The translations under genes were made by a program, and so were the position numbers. A model generated the notes under the pieces. The model ran no database searches. It had not been told where the DNA came from and saw nothing but the letters and a program-made list of their open reading frames with translations. Of a DNA stretch of 64,000 nt, positions 19,139 through 28,900 are shown one piece after another. The stretch comes from Haloferax mediterranei ATCC 33500 (GTDB lineage Archaea > Halobacteriota > Halobacteria > Halobacteriales > Haloferacaceae), in contig NC_017941.2 of assembly GCF_000306765.2 (NCBI RefSeq), forward strand, positions 186,001 through 250,000, given 5' to 3'. Position 1 is the first letter of the stretch. Every line of letters begins with the position of its first letter.

Positions 19139-19868
19139 CGAATTCGTCTCCGTCAACCTCGCGTGGACTGCCTTCGGAGACTTTCGCAGTCGTCTCTATC
19201 TCTGCGATGGGTAGTTCGTCTTCGGGGCCGTAAAACCGGATTTCGACGGTATCGCCGGCTTCCATTGGTCTGTCACCGTCGTATTCGACTGGGTACCGTC
19301 CGTTCGTTCTGAAAAATGGCCCATCGCTCGCTGCGATATCGTTCCAGTTGGATTCGACGTACCTGACGCCGACATCGTCGCGGCCGGTCTCCCCGTCGGT
19401 CTGCCATCGATTATGGACCATTCGGATGGTCAGTTGCTCTCCCGCACCGAAGTCACCGGTACAGAACTCACCAACTTCTCCGTCGTGATACTGCTGGTCC
19501 GTGTCGTCGCTGAACCGATTGGGATTGACGAACCGGAGTTGTCCACCCTTACCGTCGTCGCCGCGCCACCGGACGAGTACCGACCCGATGTCGTCGCCCT
19601 CGAACACGGGTCCGTGGGTGTACGCGATTCGTATGCGGTCGATGTCGCCTCGTGTTTCGCCTCCGGCGGAGTTCCATCCGTTCCACGACCGGTGTTCGGG
19701 ACCGAGAACGACGGACGTTTCACCGAATGCACGGGCTTCCTGCGGTTCCGTGTATCTGTCCGCAGCGTCGAAGAGATAGCCTGATACGGTCGTTGCGAGC
19801 ACGAGCACGATGGCGACCAACAACACTGTTGCGACGACTGGGGAAACACCCCTCTCAGTTCTACTCAC
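19128..19868 (-). CDS. Archaeal type IV pilin N-terminal domain protein
   Basis: A 246-residue protein beginning SRTERGVSPVVATVLLVAIV, the class III prepilin signature: charged leader ending in Gly, SPVVA cleavage context, then a hydrophobic helix that packs into the pilus core. The remainder is a hydrophilic, beta-rich head with a Cys near the middle and one at the end. It is probably processed by PibD and exported. Its last codons lie in the repeat array. No other pilus genes are nearby. Confidence 0.85.
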   Translation of the reverse strand: MSRTERGVSPVVATVLLVAIVLVLATTVSGYLFDAADRYTEPQEARAFGETSVVLGPEHRSWNGWNSAGGETRGDIDRIRIAYTHGPVFEGDDIGSVLVRWRGDDGKGGQLRFVNPNRFSDDTDQQYHDGEVGEFCTGDFGAGEQLTIRMVHNRWQTDGETGRDDVGVRYVESNWNDIAASDGPFFRTNGRYPVEYDGDRPMEAGDTVEIRFYGPEDELPIAEIETTAKVSEGSPREVDGDEFDCE

Positions 19869-20033
19869 GAGTTTCTCCTACTGAGAAGGAATAAGAGGTA
19901 TGAAAATACTTTTGAGATTGATTTTTCGGGTGTTTTACTCGTCTCCCACCGTCACGGGATTCGTATCGAGTACCCGAACGAATTCGCCGCGTCGCACAGG
20001 TATATGATGTTAGGGCGTCAATACGGCGGTGCC

Positions 20034-20486
20034 ATGTCCGAGGACGTGACCGCGCTCTTAAAGCGCGCTTATCAAGACGAGCACGAGACGGTGATGAACT
20101 ATATGACGAACTCCATCGTCCTCGATGGCGTTCGGGCCGAAGAAATCAAGGAGTCACTCAAGACTGACATTCAGGAGGAACTCACGCACGCCGAGCAACT
20201 CGGAAACCGGCTGAAGCAACTGGACGAAAAGCCGCCGGGGTCTGCAGCCTTCGAATCGCGCCAGCACGACCTGCAACCCCCGGAGGACAGCACAGACGTG
20301 CTCTCGGTCATCGATGGCGTCCTCACGGCCGAGGAGGACGCAATCAAGACTTACCGCTCGCTCATCAACGCTGCCGAAGAGGCGAACGACCCCGTCACGG
20401 AAGACCTCGCTGTGACTATCCTCGCCGACGAGGAGGCACACCGCACGGAGTTCCGCGGCTTCAAGAAAGAGTACGACCGCGAGTAA
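20034..20486 (+). CDS. Ferritin-like domain protein (four-helix bundle)
   Basis: A 150-residue helical protein with carboxylate/histidine motifs typical of ferritin-like proteins: YQDEHETVMNY, EELTHAEQLGNRL, TAEEDAIKTY and ILADEEAHRTEF. These supply two E-x-x-H pairs for a di-iron site. It is probably a bacterioferritin/DPS-like iron or oxidative-stress protein. ATG 20034 is preferred over the in-frame ATG at 20004, which adds 10 unrelated residues. Confidence 0.8.
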   Translation: MSEDVTALLKRAYQDEHETVMNYMTNSIVLDGVRAEEIKESLKTDIQEELTHAEQLGNRLKQLDEKPPGSAAFESRQHDLQPPEDSTDVLSVIDGVLTAEEDAIKTYRSLINAAEEANDPVTEDLAVTILADEEAHRTEFRGFKKEYDRE

Positions 20487-20564
20487 TCACCCGACGCAAC
20501 GCGCTTTGGGTACTGTAACGCTCCGAAAGGCACTCGCTGCGTCGATTCGACGCGGTGAGTATGC

Positions 20565-20585
20565 CCGGCCCCTCTTTTTGTTCCG
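20565..20585 (+). terminator. Probable terminator after the ferritin-like gene
   Basis: A GC-rich stretch (GCCCGGCCCC) followed by TCTTTTTG, about 85 bp after the stop, resembles an archaeal T-tract terminator. Confidence 0.4.
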
Positions 20586-20667
20586 GTGACGACGTGGCGC
20601 TTCGAACCGCCGAGTGTGAAAATTCACCGTTTGGTATCTACGGACTGCTCGAATCGAAGTAGCGAGA

Positions 20668-20680
20668 AAAAACGGAGTCG
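20668..20680 (-). terminator. Probable T-tract terminator of the HdrD-like gene
   Basis: On the minus strand the sequence after the stop reads into CCGTTTTTTCTC, a T-tract about 20 bp past the stop codon. Confidence 0.45.
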
Positions 20681-20694
20681 TACTCGGACGCTAC

Positions 20695-22815
20695 TTAGTC
20701 GGCCGAAGCGGGCGTCTCACTCGTACTTGTGACACCGGCCTTTTCGTCGAGCGCTTCGACAATGAGTTCAGAGATATCGACCACGTCGAGGTCGTCCTCG
20801 TAGCCGCCGGTCTTGCGACCGTCTTCGTACATCGTCGCGCACATCGGGCAGGCGACGACGAATCGCTCGACTGTACTTCCAGCCTCGGTGTCTTGGAGCG
20901 CTTCGCGGAGGCGTTCTTCGGACGGCTTGGACTCCTCTTCGTGGTCTAACCAGAGCCCACCGCCACCGCCGCCACAGCAGAACGAGTCCGCGCGGTTACG
21001 GGGCATCTCGGCGAGTTCGACGCCGGTCGTGCGGATGACCTCGCGGGGCGCTTCGTACTCGCCGTTGTACCGCCCGAGGTGACACGGGTCGTGGTACGTG
21101 ACGGTCTGTGCGGAGAGTTCGGTTCCGGAGAGACCGAGCCGGTCGTCGTTGACGAGTGTCTCGACCAGTTGGGTGTAATGGAAGACCGGGTAGTCGAACG
21201 ACTCGTCCATCTCCGGATACTCGTTTTTGAACGTGTTGTACGAGTGCGGGTCCGTACAGACGATTTTCTCGAAGTCGCAGTCGTCCATCGCGGAGATGTT
21301 GTCTTCGACGAGCATCTCGTAGAGACCCTCCTCGCCGACGCGGCGCACGTCGTTTCCGTCGTTCTGTTCGTCCTCGTAGAGGATACCGTAGGAGACGCCC
21401 GCCTCCTCGAAGATGCGGGCCATGGCGCGGGCGACGCGGCGGTTCCGCTCGTCGTAGGAGGGGTAGTCACCGACGTACCAGAGGAACTCGACGGCTTCGT
21501 CGCGGGCGTCGGGCACCTCGAAGTCGAGGTCGTCGGTCCAGTCGGGACGCTTGCGCTGTGGGTCGCCGAAGGCGTTGCCGTTCGAGAAGATGTTCATCAT
21601 CGCCTCCTGAACGGATTCCTGCTGTTGGCCCGTCTCGGTGAGGCGGCGGTTCATCTCGGTGAAGTGCGTCAGGTGCTCGATGTCGACCGGACAGGAGTCC
21701 ATACAGGCCATGCAGGCCATACACGACTCCATCGACTCGGCGGCGATAACCGAGGTACCGCCGTCGGCGACGATGTCGACCGATTCACCGCCCGCATCGA
21801 GCGAGTCGCGGTAGGTCTTCAGGTCGAGGATGACGTCACGCGGGTCGAGGTTGCGGCCGGACGCCTTCGCCGGACAGGCGTCGGCACAGCGACCACATTT
21901 CGTACAGGCGTCGTAGTCGAGAAGCGCCTTCCACGAGAAGTCGTCTTCCGAGACGTAGCCGATTTCGTCCGGCGGCGTGTCGGCGGGCACTTTCGGCAGG
22001 CGCAGGCCAGCCTTTTCGTCCGCGGTGACGACGTTCGCGAACGACGTGAGCATGTGCAGCGGTTTCGCATACGGGACGGCTGCAACGAACGCCAGTGCGA
22101 GGATGGCGTGTGACCACCAGCCGAACCAGTAGAGCGTCTGGGCGAGGCCTTGGCTCATGCCTGCAGCATCGAACACGATAGCGATGAAGTAGCCGACGAA
22201 GCTCACCGTCTCGAAGTCAGGGAACTCGGTACCGACAATGCGGATTGCTTCGATGACGTAGCCGCCGACGCCGAGGAGAAAGAGCGTCCAGATGAACGCG
22301 TCGTCCTCGAAGCTGGTGTGTTTGCCCCACAGACGCGGATGTCTGACGCCGTAGCGCCGCCAGAGGGCCATCCCGATACCGACGACGAACAGCAGACCCA
22401 TGAGGTCCATGACGAACGAATACGAGAGGTAGAAGTCGCCGACGAAGAACGAACTTCCCGTCACCCGTTGCCAGATGTCCATGTCGATGGCGAGGATGGT
22501 CGTCCCGATGAGGAGCGTCAGGAAGCCCCACATGATGAACGTGTGCATCACACCCGCGTACAGGTCGCGGTCGAACTGCTTCTCGTTCGAGAACACCACT
22601 TTGGTTGCGCGGATGATTCGCCCCGGGAGGTCAGACAGTCGGTCGAATGGGTCCGACTCGCCGTGCGCGTACCGAACGACGCGCTCGTACACCCCGTACA
22701 GGAAGACGAGGGAGGCGATAGCGGCGAGACCGTAGAAGAGGGCCTCTCCAACCGGGCTAATAGTCCAGAAGGTCTCTCGTGTGACCTCCGCCTGCGCCAC
22801 AAATCCCATAATCAA
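20695..22815 (-). CDS. Membrane-bound heterodisulfide-reductase-like Fe-S oxidoreductase
   Basis: A 706-residue fusion. Residues 1-270 are a NarI/HdrE-like membrane domain with about six helices and conserved histidines for heme. Residues 300-400 carry two 4Fe-4S motifs (CTKCGRCADACP and CMACMACMDSCP). Residues 480-680 contain two CCG-type cysteine-rich modules (YHDPCHLGRY, FCCGGGGGGLW, CPMCATMYEDG). This arrangement is typical of HdrDE/GlpC-like enzymes passing electrons between a soluble donor and the quinone or menaquinone pool. The partner is not encoded next door. The start may be at 22815 or at the ATG two codons later. Confidence 0.88.
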   Translation of the reverse strand: MIMGFVAQAEVTRETFWTISPVGEALFYGLAAIASLVFLYGVYERVVRYAHGESDPFDRLSDLPGRIIRATKVVFSNEKQFDRDLYAGVMHTFIMWGFLTLLIGTTILAIDMDIWQRVTGSSFFVGDFYLSYSFVMDLMGLLFVVGIGMALWRRYGVRHPRLWGKHTSFEDDAFIWTLFLLGVGGYVIEAIRIVGTEFPDFETVSFVGYFIAIVFDAAGMSQGLAQTLYWFGWWSHAILALAFVAAVPYAKPLHMLTSFANVVTADEKAGLRLPKVPADTPPDEIGYVSEDDFSWKALLDYDACTKCGRCADACPAKASGRNLDPRDVILDLKTYRDSLDAGGESVDIVADGGTSVIAAESMESCMACMACMDSCPVDIEHLTHFTEMNRRLTETGQQQESVQEAMMNIFSNGNAFGDPQRKRPDWTDDLDFEVPDARDEAVEFLWYVGDYPSYDERNRRVARAMARIFEEAGVSYGILYEDEQNDGNDVRRVGEEGLYEMLVEDNISAMDDCDFEKIVCTDPHSYNTFKNEYPEMDESFDYPVFHYTQLVETLVNDDRLGLSGTELSAQTVTYHDPCHLGRYNGEYEAPREVIRTTGVELAEMPRNRADSFCCGGGGGGLWLDHEEESKPSEERLREALQDTEAGSTVERFVVACPMCATMYEDGRKTGGYEDDLDVVDISELIVEALDEKAGVTSTSETPASAD

Positions 22816-22889
22816 TCACTAATGAACTGGAGGTTAAATCTTGTCACCCGTATCGCGCCTACGTCGGTGAATTCCGGGACATTCGGGTT

Positions 22890-22966
<77 letters not shown>

Positions 22967-22978
22967 GCCTAATTCCAG

Positions 22979-23683
22979 TTAAACGATAGTACTCGAAAGC
23001 AAAGCCAGCGCGAGCACCACACCGGGTACGTCGCGCCGACCGAGTCGAATCACCGGAAGCGTCGGATTCCACGCGAAACACCGGGCACGGAGCGCGAGCG
23101 CAAGGGCGTCCGCCCGCGCGAACGACCGTCGAAGCCCGCCGGCGGCGACGAGCGACAGCCGTTCGTCCAGCCGACGTTCGTCGCCGAGCCGGGCCGCCTG
23201 CGCTTCTCGGACCCGGAGTAAATCACGCCGAACCAACGGGAGGAACCGAAAGACGAGCGCGACGCCGACGCCGAGTGCGACGCCGAACCGACCGGGAACG
23301 AGGCGCTGAATCGCGGCACGGGACTCGCGCACCGGCGTGGTTCTAACGTATGCCGCAGCGACGAGAAAGACCAGCATCACGCGGATACTGGCGAGTGCAG
23401 GGTCGACCGCCGCCGCGGGTTCGAACCACGGGGAGCTGAGACGGGCCGCCTCGACGATAGGGCCGACAGCGAGGAACGGAATCGCATAGCGGAGGCTGTA
23501 GAGGGCCGAAAACGGGGCGGTGTCGGCCGCGCGGAGACAGACCGCAGCCACGACGCCGAGGACAGTGAGTCCGACAGGCGTCGTGTGTGCGAACCCGGCG
23601 GCCGCAAACGACATTTGCACCGCGAGTTTCGTCCGCGGGTCGAGTCGGTGGGCGAGCGAGTCGCCGGGTTCGTAGGTCAACAC
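22979..23683 (-). CDS. bioN: Energy-coupling factor transporter transmembrane protein (BioN/EcfT)
   Basis: A 234-residue EcfT/CbiQ-type protein with four to five hydrophobic segments, the N-terminal SLAHRLDPRTKLAVQMSF, and the coupling-helix motif RVREAQAARLGDER (ARG/ARLG variant) that contacts the ATPase. It is the last gene of the bioY-bioM-bioN operon and overlaps bioM by 7 nt, indicating translational coupling. It joins the biotin-binding BioY to the ATPase. Confidence 0.88.
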   Translation of the reverse strand: MLTYEPGDSLAHRLDPRTKLAVQMSFAAAGFAHTTPVGLTVLGVVAAVCLRAADTAPFSALYSLRYAIPFLAVGPIVEAARLSSPWFEPAAAVDPALASIRVMLVFLVAAAYVRTTPVRESRAAIQRLVPGRFGVALGVGVALVFRFLPLVRRDLLRVREAQAARLGDERRLDERLSLVAAGGLRRSFARADALALALRARCFAWNPTLPVIRLGRRDVPGVVLALALLSSTIV

Positions 23684-24378
23684 GGTGGTCGAACGTCGAG
23701 GTCCGGAAGTTTGTCTGCGGCCGAGTCGGGGTCCTCGTCGAGGGCGATTCGACCGCCAGAGAGGACGACCACCCGGTCGGCGAGCGACGCCACGTCTCGA
23801 AGGTCGTGCGTCACGATGACGAGGCTGGTTCCCGCCTCGCGGAGTTCGCGGAGTCGCGCGAGCACCGACCAGCGAGCGGGTTCGTCCAGCCCGGTGAAGG
23901 GTTCGTCCAAGACGAGGTGGTCCGGCCGCATCGCCAGCGCCCCCGCAATTGCGAGGCGTTCGACTTCACCGCCGGAAAGCGAGTCCACGCGCTCGTCCTC
24001 GCGGCCAGCGAAGTTGACGGCGGCGAGCGACTCACTGACTCGGCGGTCGATTTCGTCGCGGTCGAGACCGAGATTCTCCGGGCCGAAGGCCACGTCGGCA
24101 CCGACGGTTGCCGCTACGAGTTGGTCTTCGGGGTGCTGAAACACCATCGCCACCGAGGTTCGAGCGGCGACGAGATGCTCGGAGACGCGACTACCGTTGA
24201 CGACTACGGTCCCCTCGTCGGGTTCGAGAAGTCCGTTGAAGTGGCGGACAAGCGTGGTCTTTCCCGACCCATTCGCCCCCGCGAGGATGACGCACTCTCC
24301 GTCGTCGATGGTGAGGTCGACGCCGTCGACCGCGACAGTGTCGCCGTAGCGGTGGACGAGGTCCTCGACGCGAATCAT
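23677..24378 (-). CDS. bioM: ECF transporter ATP-binding protein (BioM)
   Basis: A 233-residue ABC ATPase: Walker A GANGSGKTTLVRHFNG, Q-loop VFQHPEDQLVAATV (ECF-type), signature LSGGEVERLAIAGAL, Walker B HLVLDEPFTGLD and switch His in VTHDLRD. The Q-loop form and context identify an ECF ATPase, not an importer with a periplasmic protein. It abuts bioY with no gap and overlaps bioN. Confidence 0.92.
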   Translation of the reverse strand: MIRVEDLVHRYGDTVAVDGVDLTIDDGECVILAGANGSGKTTLVRHFNGLLEPDEGTVVVNGSRVSEHLVAARTSVAMVFQHPEDQLVAATVGADVAFGPENLGLDRDEIDRRVSESLAAVNFAGREDERVDSLSGGEVERLAIAGALAMRPDHLVLDEPFTGLDEPARWSVLARLRELREAGTSLVIVTHDLRDVASLADRVVVLSGGRIALDEDPDSAADKLPDLDVRPPC

Positions 24379-24957
24379 CTAGTTCGCCGCGATGGCGTCC
24401 GAGCGGACGATACCGACGGCGGCGGCGATTTTGAACGTCTCGAAGGGGATGAATGCGGCCGAGGCCAGCCCAAAGGCCGTGCCGAGGCTGACTCCCTGGA
24501 CGTACGCGAAGCCGACCGTCCCGAGTGCGTAGATGACGACCGTTCCGGCGACCATCGCGCCGACGAGGCGGACGGTGCTCACGCGGTAATCGCCGAGACT
24601 GACCCCGCCGTGGACGAGTGCGCCGACGAGCGCGGCGGCGATTGGGTACGACCAGAGGTACCCGGCCGTCGGCCCAACTAGTGGGGCGAGTCCGGCGGAG
24701 CCACCCGAGAAAACGGGCGCGCCGAGTCCCCCGGCAACGAGGTACAGTCCCATCGAGACGCCGCCCCAGACGGGACCGAGGAAGATGCCCGCGAGGAAGA
24801 CGACGAGCACCTGCATCGTCACCGGAATGGGTGAGATGGGATTCGGGAACGAGACGTACGAGCTCGCACCCATGAGCGCCGCGAACAGGGCGGCGCGGGC
24901 GATGTTGCCGACGAGCTCGTCGCCGACGAGTTCGACCGATTCGTGTTCTGCTGCCAT
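24379..24957 (-). CDS. bioY: Biotin transporter substrate-binding subunit BioY
   Basis: A 192-residue membrane protein with about six helices and the BioY signature: SFPNPISPIPVTMQVLVVFLAG..., GLGAPVFSGGSAGLAPLVGPT and a GYLWSYPIAA loop. It is the S component that binds biotin. First gene of the operon; preceded by a BirA-like dyad. Haloferax is thus equipped to import biotin for its carboxylases. Confidence 0.95.
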   Translation of the reverse strand: MAAEHESVELVGDELVGNIARAALFAALMGASSYVSFPNPISPIPVTMQVLVVFLAGIFLGPVWGGVSMGLYLVAGGLGAPVFSGGSAGLAPLVGPTAGYLWSYPIAAALVGALVHGGVSLGDYRVSTVRLVGAMVAGTVVIYALGTVGFAYVQGVSLGTAFGLASAAFIPFETFKIAAAVGIVRSDAIAAN

Positions 24958-24970
24958 GACTGTCGCTGTC

Positions 24971-25002
24971 TCGTAAACTCAATTGAAAGTACCGGTTTAC
25001 GG
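24971..25002 (-). promoter_or_regulatory. BirA-type biotin operator candidate
   Basis: An inverted repeat GTAAAC-N16-GTTTAC (24973-24978 and 24995-25000) lies 14 bp before the bioY start codon. Counting the next base on each side as spacer or arm, it matches the classical BirA operator layout (TTGTAAACC, 14-16 bp, GGTTTACAA) apart from the outermost bases. The position would let a repressor cover the transcription start of the biotin transport operon. Confidence 0.65.
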
Positions 25003-25195
25003 GGCGTAGCGGCTGGCTCACCGCCGTTACGTCTACTGAGAATGTCAGTCGGTCAAGTTTCATCATCATCATCACTCGGTCGAGTTCTCTCGTCAGGTTC
25101 GCCACCGGTAGTCTGGCGGTCGACGCGGTCGACGCGGCCGTCACAGCCACTTGCGACAATACGATTAAAGACGCTGGCGGTGTCATTTATCGGGT

Positions 25196-25801
25196 ATGGA
25201 CGAGAAGACTGCCGAACTCCGCGATATCTTCATCGAGACGACCGGGTCGGACACCGTGACTGAACGGCAGTCCGAGTCGCGCGGGTCGCTCGCCGACGTG
25301 GACGACCCCGAGGAGGTTCGTGCCCGCGTCCGAGACCTCGTGACGACGATGCGAGAGCGCTACGGGTTCGAGACCGACCTCTCCGACGATGCGCTCGTCA
25401 CGCTCGTCGTCGGCTACTTCGACGGCGACTCCGACGAGGACCTTGCAGTCGAACTCGACGCCGCGCCCGCTGCGATTCGGACTGCTCGCTTCGACCTCCA
25501 CCTCGTCCGCGACAGTGACCGCGAGTACCCCTTCGACGCGGACCGATTCGACAAACTCCTCGTCGAAGGCGCTGACGACGAGACGCTCGCCGAGAAACTC
25601 GATGTGCCGGTCGACGTGATTCGCGAGTTCCGACCTGTCGCCGAGGCGGATATCCGGTCGACGCGGGCCAACCACCGATTCCGTGACGACTTCACCGAGT
25701 TGCTCACCGACGACGACCTCTCACAGCGGATGGCCGAAGACGCCCGCCGCGACGGACTTCGAGAGGCGACAGAAGACATCGAAACGGACGTGTCTCTGTA
25801 G
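25196..25801 (+). CDS. Conserved haloarchaeal protein (possibly conditioned-medium-induced protein 4 type)
   Basis: A 201-residue acidic soluble protein. It starts MDEKTAELRDIFIETTGSDTV and contains repeated helical stretches with HTH-like spacing (ALVTLVVGYFDGDSDEDLAVELDAAPAAIRTARFDLHL, DETLAEKLDVPVDVIREFRP). I recall this family as conditioned-medium-induced protein 4, with moderate certainty. The repeated helix-turn-helix-like units suggest a DNA-associated role, which is inference. ATTTATCG just before the ATG may be part of the promoter. Confidence 0.7.
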   Translation: MDEKTAELRDIFIETTGSDTVTERQSESRGSLADVDDPEEVRARVRDLVTTMRERYGFETDLSDDALVTLVVGYFDGDSDEDLAVELDAAPAAIRTARFDLHLVRDSDREYPFDADRFDKLLVEGADDETLAEKLDVPVDVIREFRPVAEADIRSTRANHRFRDDFTELLTDDDLSQRMAEDARRDGLREATEDIETDVSL

Positions 25802-25906
25802 GGACCTTTCTGCCCCGGTTCTCGGGGCCGATGCGCTGTCATGACATGAAATTAACCCGTCCGGACGACGAAGGTTCTTAACCGATTGGGGACATACCCC
25901 TGTCCG

Positions 25907-28900
25907 ATGGCGCAGGCCCCGCAGAATCGAGACCTTACAGAGCGGTTCATCGAGTTCTACCGCAATTACTATCGAGAGGAAATCGGGACGCTCGCACAGC
26001 AGTACCCGAAAGAAAAGCGCTCCCTGTATATCGACTACGACGACCTGTACAGGTTCGACGCCGAACTCGCCGACGACTACATCACGAAACCCGGGCAGTA
26101 CCAGGAGTACGCCGAGGAGGCGCTTCGCCTGTTCGACCTACCCGCGGACGTCAAACTCGGACAGGCGCACGTCCGGATGCGGAACCTTCCGGACACCGTC
26201 GATATCCGGAATATTCGAGTCAACGACGACCACATCGGCACCCTCATCGGCGTCCAGGGAATCGTCCGGAAAGCGACGGACGTGCGCCCGAAGATTACGG
26301 AAGCCGCGTTCGAGTGCCAGCGCTGCGGGACGATGAGTTACATCCCGCAGGGTGACGGCGGTTTTCAGGAACCACACGAGTGTCAGGGATGCGAGCGTCA
26401 GGGGCCGTTCCGCATCGACTTCGACCAGTCGAACTTCGTCGATTCGCAGAAACTGCGCGTCCAAGAGTCTCCCGAAGGCCTGCGCGGGGGCGAGACGCCA
26501 CAGAGTATCGACATCAACCTCACCGACGACGTGACCGGGGAGGTCACCGCCGGTGACCACGTTACCGCCGTCGGCATCCTCCACATCGAACAACAGACCT
26601 CGGGCAACGAGAAGACGCCAGTCTTCGACTACTACATGGAGGGCATCTCGCTCGCTATCGAGGACGAGGAGTTCGAGGATATGGAGATTACCGACGAGGA
26701 CGTGGCTCAAATCGTCGAACTCTCCAACAAGCCCGACATCTACGAGGAGATGACCGACTCCGTGGCCCCGGCCATCTACGGCTACGACCAGGAGAAACTC
26801 GCCATGATTCTCCAACTCTTCTCGGGTGTCACGAAGCACCTTCCCGACGGGTCTCGGATTCGCGGTGACCTGCACATGCTTCTGATAGGGGACCCTGGTA
26901 CAGGGAAGTGCGTCACCGGCGACACGCGGGTAACGCTTGCCGATGGGCGCGACGTACCGATTCGAGAGTTGGTCGAGTCGAATCTCGACGACCCGAAACC
27001 AATCGACGACGGTGTGTGGGACAGCGCGAACTTCGAGGTCCCATCTCTCGCCCCCGACGGGACGTTGACCTCCCGGCAGGCGACGAAAGTTTGGAAGCGC
27101 GAAGCGCCGGACCACTTGCTGCGCATCCGAACGAACACCGGACGGGAACTCACAGCGACCCCATCTCATCCGCTTTTCATCCGCGACGAGGGGATGACTG
27201 CTGCCGTTCGTTCCGACGAATTGACCGAGGGAGAATTCGTCGCAGCACCGCGCTCACTCCCAATGACCGGGACCGACGACCTTGCGGTCGAATTCCGCCG
27301 GTCGAAGTCGTACAACGCGGTTCGTCTGGACCTGCCGGACGAGTGGACGCCGTGGCTTGCTCGGCTCGTTGGCTACATCGTTGCAGAGGGGTACGTCGAA
27401 CAGCGCGACGATGCCACTGGGTTCGTCTCTGTGACGAACAACGACCGCGAGGTGTTGGACGACGTAGCTGACGCATTCGACCGATTGGGACTGAACTATT
27501 TCGAGCGGTCGCCCCACGATGGGAAATCCGCTCGTGAGATTATCTGTGGCTCTGGCGAGTTCGTCAGCTTCCTCGCAAACCTCTCACCTTCACTTCTCGC
27601 AGGCTCCGACAGCCAACGCATCCCTGAGGCGGTGGTGTCTGCGAGTTCTGAAACCGGACGAGCGTTCGTCCGTGCATTTATCGAAGGCGAAGGCCACGTC
27701 TCGGCAACGCAGCGAGAAATAACTGTCGCGTCGATGAGTCGGGAACTCCTCGAAGACGTCCGGACGCTCCTTCTCGCGTCGGGCATCAGTTCACAACTCC
27801 ACCCGCGGCACAACGGAAGCTACCGGCTCCGTATCAGCGGCGACGACTTTGCGAGATACGTCGCACGGATTGGGTTCATCACCGAGCGAAAATCGGTTGC
27901 GTGCGACGAATACGCTGCTGTCGAAGAAAACACCAATTCCGATCTCGTCCCGGCTGGCGGGGAGCTTCGTGAACTTCGTGAGACGCTCGGACTGACGCAG
28001 GCTGACTGTGGGCTACCAAGGTCGACGTATCAGCACTACGAACGCGGCGACCGTAACCCAAGCCGTGAAAGTCTCTCGCGCGTCGTCTCTTCGTTCGAGG
28101 ACGCGCTTCGAACTGCCGACAGTGTCGGCTCGTCTGCCCTCGCGGATGGCGGCATGTCTGTTGCAGACCATGTTTCAGAACTCCGATCGCTCGTCGATGG
28201 CGACATCGGATGGGAGCGAATCGACTCTATCGAGCGCGTCGAACCCGCCGAAAAATGGGTCTACGACCTCGAAGTCGAAGGCACCCACAGCTACGTTTCC
28301 AACGGGCTCGTCTCGCATAATTCTCAGATGCTGTCATATATTCGAAATATCGCGCCGCGTTCTGTCTACACCTCCGGGAAGGGTTCTTCGTCAGCAGGGC
28401 TCACCGCTGCGGCGGTTCGCGACGATTTCGGTGACGGCCAGCAGTGGACGCTCGAAGCGGGTGCCCTCGTGCTTGCGGACAAGGGGATTGCGGCTGTCGA
28501 CGAGCTTGACAAGATGCGGTGTGTGACTGGCGACTCCCTCGTCCACCTCGCTGACGGGGGAATCAAACGCATCAGAGACCTTGCACACGACGCTGCATGT
28601 GAGGGGTCTATCGAGGAATTACCGAACGGTCGAACGATTCGGAACGTCGACGCAGAAGCGTGGACGATGACTGAGGACGGGAGATTGGTGACTCGACCGG
28701 TCACGGCTATCCATGAATACGATGCACCGGATGAACTGACACAGATAACGTTGCAGTCCGGTGAGCAACTCACCGCGATTCACGACCACCCGTTCATCAC
28801 GTTCGAAAACGGTGAGCGTGTAGAGAAGCCCGCAGCAGATGTCTCCCCCGGCGATTGGGTCTACGTCCCGTGTCACCTCTCTCCCCGAGCGACGGATGGG

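Noticed and set aside
23587..24681. A plus-strand open frame across bioN, bioM and bioY
   Set aside because: Antisense to three well-supported transporter genes with no motif of its own.
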